A stretch of 64,000 bases of DNA from Aminobacter aganoensis (GCF_014206975.1 NZ_JACHOU010000018.1:31989-95988), one strand, 5' to 3'. Positions 23,090 to 31,712 are shown, counted from the stretch's first letter. The notes: generated by a model not told the origin, from the letters alone. Numbers and translations are program-made.

Positions 23090-24433
23090 TTATCCGCGAA
23101 GCTGGCGCACGTTGTCCTCGGCTGGCGGCATCAATGGCACCACCGCGCCGGCAGACAGGGCGTCGAGTGCGTCGATAATTGCGGCTGAATAGTGCGATTC
23201 AATCATGGTCGTGCTGGTGTCATGCAACGCCGCAACCAACCGGACAGGGAGGCCGGTTCGAAGCTGCCGGACAATGGACGAATGGCGGAGGGCATAGGGA
23301 ACGACATCAGCCGGGAGGCCCGCCGCCGTGGTGATTGCCAGCCATGGGCGGGTCAATTCCGTCGCGTTGAGCCACGGCCCCCGTGTATCTCTGATCCACT
23401 GCGGCCCCTGGCTGTCGGTTCCCTTGCTCTGCTTGTGTCTCCACCGTTCCAGCAGCGGCTCTTTCGCGCGCCGGCCTGCAACGGCTGGTCGCAACGTCTC
23501 CAGCACGTCATCGCCCACTCGTGTCGCAATGTGAGAGGCCTTTTTCGTGCCCCTGCCTTTGCGGCTGGTCGGGACCATCAAGCGGCTTTGCGCCAACTGC
23601 ACGTCACCAACCATCATGCGGCTGACTTGTGAAAAGCGGGCGCCAGTCGCCGCGAGCACGGCAACCATGCGCAGCAAATCACCGTCCCATCCGTCGCGGG
23701 CGTCAATCGTGGCTGTGGCTATGAGCATGCGGCGAATGTCGCCGTCAGGCAGTGCGGACTTGTCCCGTGCGGTGGGCGTTTCTGCGAACTTGGCCGCAAA
23801 CCCATTCTTGATGATGACGGCGAGTTCTGCCGGGAGCCTTGACCTGTATTTGACCGCAGCGGCATTCAACGCTGCCTTGAAGTCGTTGACGACACGGCGA
23901 ACGGTAGTTTCCGCAAGGCCCTTAGGGAGAGCAGCGCGCCACCTGACCAGATCCAGTTCGGCCAGGGCGTGGAGAGCAATTTTCGCGACCGGGGCAGACA
24001 GGACATGCTTGGTGAGCCGTTGGCGCGCATCGCCCCGCCCGCGTTTGCCCGGCTGCTGCGCCTTTTCCCGCTCGTCGCGAGCCGAGGCATATTCTTCAAC
24101 GGCGACTTTGACGGTAGGGGCAGGGCCGTCAACCGATGCCAGTTCGTCAGCTCGGGCCAGTGAAACGATGCGCGCCGCCTCGGTCTTGGCCTGTTCATAG
24201 CTGAAGCAGTTGACGCCATCGGCCAATAGCTTGCCGTCATCAGCTGTGCCGAATGTCTCCTGCCTATACTTCTGGTCACCCTGATACCAGCGCACAAGCC
24301 ACTTACCGCCGCGCTTCTGCTTTCGGTAACCCAAGTGGACATCAGCATTGAGCCCGCGCCAGTGCGTTCCCTCGGGGAGCGACTTGCGGGCGTTCTCTGT
24401 CGACAGCGCCGCTTCGGTTAGGGTGCGAGGCAT
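23090..24433 (-). CDS. int: Tyrosine-family integrase
   Basis: A 447-aa phage-type tyrosine recombinase. An N-terminal arm/core-binding region (residues about 25-220) is followed by the catalytic domain with Arg266 (LAATGARFSQV), Arg383 in YALRH (Tyr replaces the usual first His of HxxR, a known variant), His404 (ALHDTSTTM) and the nucleophile Tyr415 (ESHYS). It ends 164 bp before attR. It would catalyse strand exchange between the tRNA-Glu gene and the circular element. Confidence 0.92.
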   Translation of the reverse strand: MPRTLTEAALSTENARKSLPEGTHWRGLNADVHLGYRKQKRGGKWLVRWYQGDQKYRQETFGTADDGKLLADGVNCFSYEQAKTEAARIVSLARADELASVDGPAPTVKVAVEEYASARDEREKAQQPGKRGRGDARQRLTKHVLSAPVAKIALHALAELDLVRWRAALPKGLAETTVRRVVNDFKAALNAAAVKYRSRLPAELAVIIKNGFAAKFAETPTARDKSALPDGDIRRMLIATATIDARDGWDGDLLRMVAVLAATGARFSQVSRMMVGDVQLAQSRLMVPTSRKGRGTKKASHIATRVGDDVLETLRPAVAGRRAKEPLLERWRHKQSKGTDSQGPQWIRDTRGPWLNATELTRPWLAITTAAGLPADVVPYALRHSSIVRQLRTGLPVRLVAALHDTSTTMIESHYSAAIIDALDALSAGAVVPLMPPAEDNVRQLRG

Positions 24434-24596
24434 GCTGGAAAACCTGTTTCGTCAAATATCTGTCAAATATATACCCGTGGACGGCTCGACACAATGCGGG
24501 ACGGCGAGCCCGTCAAACATGAACGGGGGCGGAACAGAGAAACAACATAGGGGAACAGCGGGGGACGAATGCCGGAACGAGGGCTTGCATGCGATT

Positions 24597-24645
24597 GCCC
24601 TCTCACGGCGGGAACAGGGGTTCGATTCCCCTTGGGCGTACCAAC
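24597..24645 (+). repeat. attR core: copy of tRNA-Glu 3' half
   Basis: Identical to 2104-2152. It lacks the 5' acceptor strand and D-arm, so it is not a functional tRNA gene. It marks the right end of the element; the following 24646-24828 is chromosomal and contains nothing I can identify. Confidence 0.95.
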
Positions 24646-24828
24646 CTCTCCAAGCACCGTCAGCATTGGTCCGACGCGCAGCCTCGGCTGCCGATTCGCG
24701 ACGGCACCTGTCAGGAGTGCATGTTTCAGCTGATCTCAATGGACGATGAAAATTGCCGCGCCGAGCCCAAATAATCGGGTTGGCGACGGTGCCGTACAGC
24801 GCGCATTCGAGGTTGCGTCGCGCCAGCC

Positions 24829-25293
24829 TCAGGCCGGCGGGATCTCGACGTTGCGCGGCCGGTCCGGCTGTCCGGGTTCGAGCGGCGCCGGCTCGGTTGC
24901 GGTGTCGCGATCGTGGTCGAACTGCCGTGCCTGCGGCAGCGGGTGCAGCCAGTTCTCCCGACGGCCAACCCAGAGCTCGTACTCCGGCGCCAGATCGGTG
25001 GGCACGACGTCGAGGCTGCCGATCATGACCTCGGCCTCGCCGTCGTGGACCCAGGTCACGCGGCTGCCGCAGGTGACGCAGAAGCTCCGGTTGCCATATG
25101 TGCCTACCTGGCCGGTTTGTTCGTAGGCTGAAACGGGCCAGACCGCATAGGCGGAAAACGCCGAACCGCTGGTCTTGCGGCAGTCCGCGCAATGGCAAAT
25201 TCCCACCCGCAGGGGCTGGCCGATGACGCGGAACGAAACGGCGCGACAATAGCAGCTGCCAAATCGAGGGGTTTCGTCGATACGGTCGTTCAT
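24829..25293 (-). CDS. GFA-family (glutathione-dependent formaldehyde-activating-like) protein
   Basis: A 154-aa zinc-binding protein of the GFA/CENP-V family. Cys ligands are seen in SCYC (near residue 15), CHCADCRKTSG and CVTCGS, the canonical spacing. The family includes glutathione-S-hydroxymethyl transferase-like enzymes, but most members have unknown substrates. The C-terminus carries a Pro-rich extension. It is separated by 153 bp from the ExoIII gene, so it is probably outside the NHEJ operon. Confidence 0.85.
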   Translation of the reverse strand: MNDRIDETPRFGSCYCRAVSFRVIGQPLRVGICHCADCRKTSGSAFSAYAVWPVSAYEQTGQVGTYGNRSFCVTCGSRVTWVHDGEAEVMIGSLDVVPTDLAPEYELWVGRRENWLHPLPQARQFDHDRDTATEPAPLEPGQPDRPRNVEIPPA

Positions 25294-25446
25294 GGCAGGG
25301 TTCCTTTCAGGTTCACCCGATACCTGTCGGCAAAAACGCGTCTGTGAAAAGACGGTTGCATCGGCAGTTCGATGCGCGGCATCGGGGCGGATGCAGACCT
25401 GCGGGCAGGGGCGGCTTTCCAGGCGTTCAGCGCCCCAGGCAAAATA

Positions 25447-26217
25447 CTACTTCACTTCCATCCACACCGGCGCGTGGTCGCTGGCCTCGTCGCGGCCGCG
25501 GACATCGCGGTCGATGCCGACCGAACGAAGGCGTCTTGCCATCGGCTTGCTGAGCAACAGGTGGTCGAGCCTGAGGCCGGCGTTGCGTTGCCACCGGTTC
25601 CGGCGGTAATCCCAGAAGGTGTAGACCGCTTCGTCCGGAAAGGCCTTGCGCACGGCGTCGGTCCAGCCCTGGTCGAGCAGGTGCTGGAAGGCGGCGCGGC
25701 TTGCCGGCTGGACGAGCGCGTTGTCGTCGTAGGATCTGGAGGCGTAGACGTCGAGCGGGCCGGGGGCGACGTTGTAGTCGCCGGCGAGCACGACCGGCAC
25801 GCCGGCGGCCAGCAAGGTCGCCGCATGCGCATTGAGCCGCTCGTGCCAGGAAAGCTTGTAGTCGAATTTGGGCCCGGGCTGCGGATTGCCGTTGGGGGCG
25901 TAGAGCGAGGCTATGAGCACGCCGCCGACGGCGGCCTCGATGTAGCGGCTCTGCGTGTCGCCGGGATCGCCCGGCAGTTCCCAGCGGGTGACGACAGGTT
26001 CGGCAGCGCGGGCAAGGATGGCAACGCCGTTCCAAGTCGGCTGGCCACGCCACACGGCGCCATAACCGGCCGCTTCGATGGCCGCGCGCGGAAACTGGCT
26101 GTCGGCCGCCTTCAGTTCCTGAAGGCAGACGACGTCGGGGCTGGCCTCGTCCAGCCATGCCAGCAGGTTGTCGAGCCGGCGGTTGACGTTGTTGACGTTG
26201 AAGGTGGCGATCTTCAT
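25447..26217 (-). CDS. xthA: Exodeoxyribonuclease III / AP endonuclease
   Basis: A 256-aa ExoIII-family enzyme that cleaves abasic sites and trims 3' ends in base excision repair. Visible catalytic elements: ATFNVNNVNRRL, CLQELK (metal-binding Glu), GDYNVAP (Asp/Asn) and SDHAPVW (catalytic His near the C-terminus). Length is typical. It follows the alpha/beta hydrolase gene by 16 bp and is the last member of the NHEJ operon. Most genomes carry more than one xth homologue, so this may be the copy assigned to end processing. Confidence 0.92.
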   Translation of the reverse strand: MKIATFNVNNVNRRLDNLLAWLDEASPDVVCLQELKAADSQFPRAAIEAAGYGAVWRGQPTWNGVAILARAAEPVVTRWELPGDPGDTQSRYIEAAVGGVLIASLYAPNGNPQPGPKFDYKLSWHERLNAHAATLLAAGVPVVLAGDYNVAPGPLDVYASRSYDDNALVQPASRAAFQHLLDQGWTDAVRKAFPDEAVYTFWDYRRNRWQRNAGLRLDHLLLSKPMARRLRSVGIDRDVRGRDEASDHAPVWMEVK

Positions 26218-26233
26218 CGCGCCGCCATGGACC

Positions 26234-26872
26234 TCAGGCCTCGAGCCGGGCCGTCCAGGCCGCGACGGTTTCGGCTGTCGTCTTCAGGTGATCGGCGGCC
26301 GAGAAGCCCGAGATGCTCTTGCGCGGCTTGAGGTCGTGGTCGCCATCCTCGAGCCAGAGGATTTCGATGGCGTCGGACAGCCCATAGCTTGCCACCTCGT
26401 CGCGGGTGCCGAATTCGTCGCGCGTGCCCTGGACGATTAGTGCCGGAGTCCGGAGGCCGGCGAGATGCGCTGTACGCAACTGCGTCGGCTTGGCCGGCGG
26501 GTGGAACGGATAGCCGAGGCACAGCAGACCGGCGATCCTGCCGGCATCGCGCATCTCGTCGGCGATCATGCTGGCGACGCGCCCGCCCATCGACTTGCCG
26601 CCGATGACCAGCTTTGCCCTGGCGCCGAGTTCGTCGATGGCGGTCCTGAATTCCGGATTGAGCGTTTCCGCGCGCGGCGGCGGCTTGGGGCTGCCGGTGC
26701 GCCGTGCCGCCATGTAGCCGAACTCGAAGCGGGCGACACGCAGGCTGGCCGCGGCAAGGGCCGCGGCCGTTGCCGTCATCGAGGCCGAATCCATCGGCGC
26801 GCCGGCGCCGTGGGCGAGCAGGATGGTGACGGCTGCGTCCTCCGGACCGTCGAAGAGGAAATGCACCGCCAT
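26234..26872 (-). CDS. Alpha/beta hydrolase family protein (KANL3/Tex30-like)
   Basis: A 212-aa alpha/beta-hydrolase-fold protein: LLAHGAGAPMDS (oxyanion region), VIGGKSMGGRVAS (nucleophile Ser in GxSxG), LIVQGTRDEFG (acid) and LEDGDHDLKPR (His). This short subfamily is found across bacteria and eukaryotes with no settled substrate. Its start abuts the stop of the BRCT-TPR gene, so it is translated from the same message as Ku and LigD. Confidence 0.85.
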   Translation of the reverse strand: MAVHFLFDGPEDAAVTILLAHGAGAPMDSASMTATAAALAAASLRVARFEFGYMAARRTGSPKPPPRAETLNPEFRTAIDELGARAKLVIGGKSMGGRVASMIADEMRDAGRIAGLLCLGYPFHPPAKPTQLRTAHLAGLRTPALIVQGTRDEFGTRDEVASYGLSDAIEILWLEDGDHDLKPRKSISGFSAADHLKTTAETVAAWTARLEA

Positions 26873-27955
26873 CTAGCTTGCCGTCCGTTCCTTCAGCCGC
26901 AGGTCGGCATACTGGATGCCCTTGGCCGCGGTCTTTGCCCACTCCGAGGTCTGGTCGAGCCTGAGATAGGCTTCCCACCAGCGCCGCGCCTCGGCGAGGT
27001 CGCCGGCCTCGTAAGCGAGGTTGGCGAGGTTGAACATGGCGTCGGCATAGGCGGGATCGAGCGCGATCGCCTTTTCGAGGTGGCGGCGCGCTGTGTGTGC
27101 CTTGCCTTCGCTGGCGAACAGGCCGGCAAGGTTGAACCAGGCTTCGACGAATTTTGGATCGAGCTTGATCGCCCGCATGTAGCCCTGGATCGCCTCGCTC
27201 CCAAGGCCGGCGGAGCGCAGGCAGTTGGCGCGGTTGAAGGCGGCGACACTGTCGCCGGGGTCGGCGGCAAGGCAGCGTGCATAGAGGGCGGCGGCCTCGC
27301 CGAAGCGCCCATCTTCTTCAGCGTCTTCGGCCAGCGCGAACAGTTCCTCCAGTTCGGCGTCGCCGGCAGGGCCGAGCGGCAGCAGGCGTTGCCCGTCCAG
27401 TTCGGCCAGGTCGGCGCCGAGGCGGGCATAGATCGTGTCCTTGCCGCTGGCATGGAGCGACAGCGCGCTCAACTGCGCCACCGCGCCGGAACGGCGAACC
27501 GATCTCGCGATGGCGCTCCAGGTCGAGCCGCCGGCAAGCAGCGAGGCATATTTCCTGGCAAGGATGAGGTCGCGAAAGGCGTAGGGTTCGGCATCGCTCT
27601 CGAAGGCGTCGAAGAGCGACAGGAGCTCGAGGTCGCGCGGCGCCAGCTTCGCCTGGTCGAGCAGGGATTGTCGTGTCATGCCGGCGCCCTCGACCCGGTC
27701 GAGCAGGCCGAGCGCGCGCAGAAAGCCGTTTTCGCTGAGCACGGGGCGACCGGAAGCGGTGGCAGAATCGTACCGGGCGGCGAGCCTTGCTTCGTCGGAT
27801 TTGTGCAGCAAAGTGCGCCCGAAGACGACGTGCGTGGTGCGCCGGGTTACGCCATGCTGCAGCTCGCCGCCCTGCCGCGCCACCTCGCGGACGGCGAGGC
27901 GGCGGGGGAAGGCTGCAAGCGCACCGATCAGTCCGTAGATACGGCCTTCGTTCAC
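26873..27955 (-). CDS. BRCT-TPR protein coupled to Ku
   Basis: A 360-aa protein from GTG 27955, whose GTGA overlaps the Ku stop. Residues about 5-50 (YGLIGALAAFPRRLAVREVA, RQGGELQHGVTRRTTHVVFG) fit a BRCT domain: hydrophobic strand, helix, GG turn, TTHVV strand. Residues about 60-170 include SENGFLRALGLL and a helical region with an HTH/MerR feel. Residues about 205-345 are tetratricopeptide repeats (AAALYARCLAADPGDSVAAF, AIKLDPKFVEAWFNLAGLFA, AIALDPAYADAMFNLANLAY). BRCT domains bind partners in DNA repair, so a scaffolding role in end joining is the natural inference; the function is not established as far as I know. Confidence 0.75.
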   Translation of the reverse strand: MNEGRIYGLIGALAAFPRRLAVREVARQGGELQHGVTRRTTHVVFGRTLLHKSDEARLAARYDSATASGRPVLSENGFLRALGLLDRVEGAGMTRQSLLDQAKLAPRDLELLSLFDAFESDAEPYAFRDLILARKYASLLAGGSTWSAIARSVRRSGAVAQLSALSLHASGKDTIYARLGADLAELDGQRLLPLGPAGDAELEELFALAEDAEEDGRFGEAAALYARCLAADPGDSVAAFNRANCLRSAGLGSEAIQGYMRAIKLDPKFVEAWFNLAGLFASEGKAHTARRHLEKAIALDPAYADAMFNLANLAYEAGDLAEARRWWEAYLRLDQTSEWAKTAAKGIQYADLRLKERTAS

Positions 27956-28824
27956 TTCTTGCCCTTGGCCTGCTTGCCGCCGGCGACGGCCGTCAGCTTG
28001 GCCGCCGGCTTCTCGGCCGGTTCGGCCTTGGTCTTGCTCCTGGCCGGCGGCTTGGCCTGGCCGAGGCTGGCTTTCAGCGCGTCCATCAGGTTGATGACGT
28101 TGCCGCGCTCGGGCGCGGCGGCGATGATCGGCTTGTGACCCTTGAGCTTCTCCTTGATCATGTTCATCAAGGCGATCTCGTAGCGGTCCTCGTAGTTCTT
28201 CGGATCGAAGGTCGTCAGCTTCTGCTTGATCAGGGCCTCGGCGAGTTCGAGCATCTCCGGGTCGGGCTTGCCCGCCGTGATGTTGCCGAAATACTCGGCC
28301 GTGCCGCGGACCTCGTTGGGATTGCGCAGCGTGCAGACGAACATGCCCTTGTCGCGCGCGCCGATGGTGACCACGCGCTCGCGGCTCGACAGCACCAGCC
28401 GGGCAATCGCCAGCTTGCCGGACTTGTGCAGCGCCTCGCGCAGCACGGCAAAGGTTTCCTCGGCCATCGCCCCGTCGGGGGCGAGATAATAGGGCGCGTC
28501 CTGGTAGATGACGTCGACGGAATTCTCGTCGACGAAGGCCTCGATGTTCATCGTGTGGTTTGATTCGATCCTGACGCTGTCGAGGTCGGCTTCGTCGATG
28601 ATGACGTATTTCTTGTCCTCGTATTCGTAGCCCTTGACCAGGTCGGCGCGGTCGACGAGGCCGAGCTCCGGATCGACCGGCTTCATGTTGATCCGGTTGT
28701 GGGTGTCCTTGTGCAACTGATTGAAGCTGATGCGGTCGCTCGAACTTGTCGCCGGGTAAAGCCGCACCGGGCAACTGACGAGGCTGAGCTTCAGATATCC
28801 CTTCCAACTTGCCCTGGGGGCCAT
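27952..28824 (-). CDS. ku: Non-homologous end joining protein Ku
   Basis: A 290-aa bacterial Ku (WKGYLKLSLVSCPVRLYPAT, NRINMKPVDPELGLVDRADL, VRGTAEYFGNI). The homodimer rings DNA double-strand ends and recruits LigD. The core beta-barrel is followed by a Lys/Ala-rich C-terminal tail (PARSKTKAEPAEKPAAKLTA) that resembles the basic tails modulating DNA threading in other bacteria. It lies 30 bp after ligD. Confidence 0.96.
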   Translation of the reverse strand: MAPRASWKGYLKLSLVSCPVRLYPATSSSDRISFNQLHKDTHNRINMKPVDPELGLVDRADLVKGYEYEDKKYVIIDEADLDSVRIESNHTMNIEAFVDENSVDVIYQDAPYYLAPDGAMAEETFAVLREALHKSGKLAIARLVLSSRERVVTIGARDKGMFVCTLRNPNEVRGTAEYFGNITAGKPDPEMLELAEALIKQKLTTFDPKNYEDRYEIALMNMIKEKLKGHKPIIAAAPERGNVINLMDALKASLGQAKPPARSKTKAEPAEKPAAKLTAVAGGKQAKGKK

Positions 28825-28854
28825 GCTTGTCTCCTACGCGAAACCATAAACAGA

Positions 28855-31308
28855 CTAACGTTTGGCACTGATTGCAGTCGTCAGGTCGCGGGCGTGATCG
28901 CCAATGTCCGCCCAGGGATCGCCTGACCTGGCCACGAGGCCGGGAAGCGAAGAATAGTTCAAATCTTCGGGAGCGTCGATGGACTCAAGATCGCTCCAGC
29001 CAAGAGGTGTCGAAGCAGGCATGCCGGTGCGTGCGCGAAGAGAATAGGGAGCGGCGGCCGTTGCACTGCGGGCGTTGCGGTGGAAGTCGATGAAAATGCG
29101 TTTCTTGCGGTTGTCCTTGCCCATGACGGTGGTGAAAGTCTCTGGCGCGGTGGCGGCGATCCGCGCCGAGATTTCGCCGCTCGCCTGATGGAACGGCTTC
29201 CAGCCGAGCTTGCCGGTCGTCGGCACCACGACATGGATGCCGCGCCCTCCGGATGTCTTGACGAAGGGAACGAGGCCGAGCTTTTCCAGCTCGCCGCGGA
29301 CATGGACGGCCGCCTCCACGACCTCGCGCCAGCCGATGCCTTCGCCGGGGTCGAGGTCGAAGACGACGCGGTCGGGCTTGTCGAGATGCTTGCGCAAGGC
29401 GCCCCAGGCGTGGAATTCGACGACGCCGAACTGCGCCAGTGCGAGATAGCCCTTGGCGTCCTCGACCGAGATGTAGCCCTTGGTCTCGCCCTCGGAGTTC
29501 CTGGTTTCGAAGGAGGCGATCGTCGGCGGCATGCCGGAAAAGGCGTGGCGCTGGAAGAAGCAATCCTGCGGCCGGCTGCTCGGGCAGCGAAACAGCGACA
29601 CCGGCCGCCCGATGATGTGGGGCAGCATGAAATCGCCGACCGCAGCGTAATAGACCGCGACATCGAGCTTGGTCGGCCCAGCCTTGCCGAGCACGCGGCG
29701 GGTCGGATTGGTGATCGAGATGCCGGCGAGGTCGGCGTCTGAGATCAGCCGCTTGCGTGGCGCGGACGCACTCGCGGTCAGCTCGGCCTCGCGCAGGCCC
29801 TTGAACACGGCGTGCCGCAACGCGTTGTCGGTGGTGCGGTTGGCATAGTGGATGTGGGCGTTCAATACCGGACGCACGGGGATGATCTCCTTCGGCGCAC
29901 CATCGAGCTTGTCGGCGCCTTCGCGCAGGCCTTCCAGCCGGTGCAGCAACGAGTGCAACGTCTCAGAGTCGAAGCCGGTTCCGACCTTGCCGCGATATTG
30001 CAGCTCGCCGTCGACCCATTCGCCGAGCGCAAGGGATGCGAGCCCTTCCGCTGCCTGCGAGGTGGTGTAGCCGGCGATGACGAAGTCGCCGGTCTTGAGC
30101 GCCTTGGTCTTGGTCCAGCTGTGGCTGCGTCCCGAACTGTAGATTGCCGATGCGCGCTTCGAGACGATGCCCTCCAGGCCCATCTCGCTCGCCTTGTCAT
30201 AGAGCGCCTTGCCGTCGCCTGCGACGTGGTCGCTGTACTGGAGCGCCGAGCGGCCGTCGACATGGCCGGCAAGCAGCTGTTCGAGCAGGCCCTTGCGCTT
30301 GGCGAGCGCGACCCCGGCCAGGTCCCAGCCATTGAGGAACAGCAGGTCGAAGGCATAGAACACCAGCCGCTCGCCGTGGCCGCTGGCCAGCGCGTCCTGA
30401 AGTGCCGCGAAGCTGCTGACGCCCTTGTCGTCGAGAACCACGATCTCGCCGTCGATGACGGCTTCGCTGCATGGAAGCGGGGCGAAGGCCCTGGCGAGGC
30501 CAGCATAACGCTTGGTCCAGTCGAGGCCGCTGCGGGTGATGAATGTGGCAGCGCCATCCGTCACATGGGCCATGGTGCGGTAGCCGTCGAACTTGATCTC
30601 GTGCAGCCAGCCCTCTTCCTTGGACGGCTTGGGCAGCGCGGTGGCGAGCTGGGGCTCGATCCGGGCCGGCATTGCGCCTCGCGCGGCTCCGGCAAGCTTG
30701 CCGGGCTTGAGGTCGGCGGGTTTCGACGGCGGCTTTTTCGGCGGCGCGGCCAGTTCCTCGATGAGCCGGCCGGTCTTCACGCTTTCGGGGCGTGCCTGGA
30801 GAATGTCGAGCCTGTCGTCGGCTGCGGGGTCATGCTCCTTGAACAGCAGCCAGTTGTGCTTGTCCTCGTCGGGCTTCGGCTTCAGCCGCGCCAGCATCCA
30901 GCCGCCGTTCAGCTTTTCGCCCGACAGGCGGAACTTGAAGGCGCCCTTGGCCAGGGCCTTTTCGGCATCCTCCATCGGCGCCCAGACGCCGGTGTCCCAG
31001 ACGATCATCGGCCCGCCGCCATATTCGCCCTCGGGGATCAGGCCCTCGAAGTCGATGTATTCGACGGGGTGGTCCTCGGTCTGGACGGCAAGCCGCTTGT
31101 CGGCCGGGTTGAGCGAAGGGCCGCGCGGCACGGCCCAGCTTTTCAGCACCCCACCCAGTTCGAGGCGCAGGTCGTAGTGATCGGCGGTTGCGTGGTGCTT
31201 GTGGACGACGAAGCGGTTGCCGTCGTGGCCGGCCGATGCGCCGGGCGGTTCCCGCGTCCGGGTGAAATCGCGCTTCTGCCGGTAGGTGCGAAGCTTTTCC
31301 GCTGCCAT
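28855..31308 (-). CDS. ligD: Multifunctional ATP-dependent DNA ligase D (PE-LIG-POL)
   Basis: An 817-aa protein from ATG 31308 (MAAEKLRTYRQKRDFTRTRE), 4 bp after the preceding stop; a longer frame to 31377 would overlap that gene. Order is 3'-phosphoesterase (FVVHKHHATADHYDLRLE, about 30-150), ligase (nucleotidyl Lys239 in EIKFDGYR, then the OB fold to about 500) and AEP-type polymerase (GRPVSLFRC ... LDPGEGIGW ... KTSGGRGIHVVVP). This is the Pseudomonas/rhizobial order. It seals and fills Ku-bound ends without template homology. Confidence 0.96.
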   Translation of the reverse strand: MAAEKLRTYRQKRDFTRTREPPGASAGHDGNRFVVHKHHATADHYDLRLELGGVLKSWAVPRGPSLNPADKRLAVQTEDHPVEYIDFEGLIPEGEYGGGPMIVWDTGVWAPMEDAEKALAKGAFKFRLSGEKLNGGWMLARLKPKPDEDKHNWLLFKEHDPAADDRLDILQARPESVKTGRLIEELAAPPKKPPSKPADLKPGKLAGAARGAMPARIEPQLATALPKPSKEEGWLHEIKFDGYRTMAHVTDGAATFITRSGLDWTKRYAGLARAFAPLPCSEAVIDGEIVVLDDKGVSSFAALQDALASGHGERLVFYAFDLLFLNGWDLAGVALAKRKGLLEQLLAGHVDGRSALQYSDHVAGDGKALYDKASEMGLEGIVSKRASAIYSSGRSHSWTKTKALKTGDFVIAGYTTSQAAEGLASLALGEWVDGELQYRGKVGTGFDSETLHSLLHRLEGLREGADKLDGAPKEIIPVRPVLNAHIHYANRTTDNALRHAVFKGLREAELTASASAPRKRLISDADLAGISITNPTRRVLGKAGPTKLDVAVYYAAVGDFMLPHIIGRPVSLFRCPSSRPQDCFFQRHAFSGMPPTIASFETRNSEGETKGYISVEDAKGYLALAQFGVVEFHAWGALRKHLDKPDRVVFDLDPGEGIGWREVVEAAVHVRGELEKLGLVPFVKTSGGRGIHVVVPTTGKLGWKPFHQASGEISARIAATAPETFTTVMGKDNRKKRIFIDFHRNARSATAAAPYSLRARTGMPASTPLGWSDLESIDAPEDLNYSSLPGLVARSGDPWADIGDHARDLTTAISAKR

Positions 31309-31312
31309 GCGC

Positions 31313-31555
31313 CTATTGCAGGCCGGCTGCGTCGTCGGACGCAGGCTCCAGTTCGAGCTCGCCCGGCGTCGCGCCATGCTGCAGCCTGTCGAGCAACTGG
31401 TCGCTGACGTCGTAATAGCGGCCGGAGACCAGCACGCGGGAGATGGGCTGCCCGTCGCCGCGGAACCGCCTGGAACTGACGAAAACCTTCTGCCGGCTCA
31501 GCGCATCGGCCACGGCCTTGCGCTTGCTGATCTGGTTGGCAGCCGGTGTACGCAT
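31313..31555 (-). CDS. Unknown 80-aa protein heading the NHEJ operon
   Basis: An 80-aa protein (MRTPAANQISKRKAVADALS ... VSSRRFRGDGQPISRVLVSG ... YYDVSDQLLDRLQHGATPGE). A basic N-terminus, two strands and an acidic tail; no domain recognised. It stops 4 bp before the ligD start and so is probably co-translated. Whether it acts in end joining is unknown. Confidence 0.65.
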   Translation of the reverse strand: MRTPAANQISKRKAVADALSRQKVFVSSRRFRGDGQPISRVLVSGRYYDVSDQLLDRLQHGATPGELELEPASDDAAGLQ

Positions 31556-31694
31556 TGGCCCGAGGCTCCATGCACGCTTGCGTGACTATCCTCCAAACCG
31601 CGCCGGCGATCAACGTCGCCGCGTTTCCTGCTGCCAAACGCGCCAAGCGGGGCCCAGGCCGGCAACAACGTCGCACCCCCTTCCGGTATGCGCC

Positions 31695-31712
31695 GCCATT
31701 TGCCTAAATGGC
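31695..31712. promoter_or_regulatory. Inverted repeat upstream of XRE gene
   Basis: GCCATTT (31695-31701) and AAATGGC (31706-31712) form a perfect 7-bp inverted repeat with a 4-bp spacer. It lies between the divergent NHEJ operon (starting 31555) and the XRE gene (31757), so it could serve one or both. Confidence 0.4.

Larger units (their letters stand above)
2104..24645. mobile_element. 22.5-kb integrated prophage remnant or phage satellite
   Basis: Bounded by the 49-bp tRNA-Glu repeat, with a tyrosine integrase just inside the right boundary. Contents seen: AlpA-like regulator, replication-type operon, repeat cluster, RHH-headed late-type operon with ejection-like proteins and a SleB/M15 hydrolase, several small XRE repressors, exported accessory proteins and a two-gene nucleotidyltransferase-like module. 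I see no large terminase, portal, major capsid, protease or tail-tube gene. Either the morphogenesis block was deleted, or the element is a satellite that borrows a helper's capsid. Gene overlaps are mostly intact and one gene near attL is frameshifted. Confidence 0.9.

Noticed and set aside
24597..24645. Second tRNA-Glu gene
   Set aside because: Only the 3' half is present; the acceptor 5' strand and D-arm are missing, so it is an attachment site.
25372..26331. Long plus-strand frame of 319 codons over xthA
   Set aside because: It is a shadow of high-GC coding on the opposite strand; its residues show no domain while xthA has full catalytic motifs.
29812..31407. 531-codon plus-strand frame over ligD
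   Set aside because: Antisense shadow of LigD; no coherent domain.
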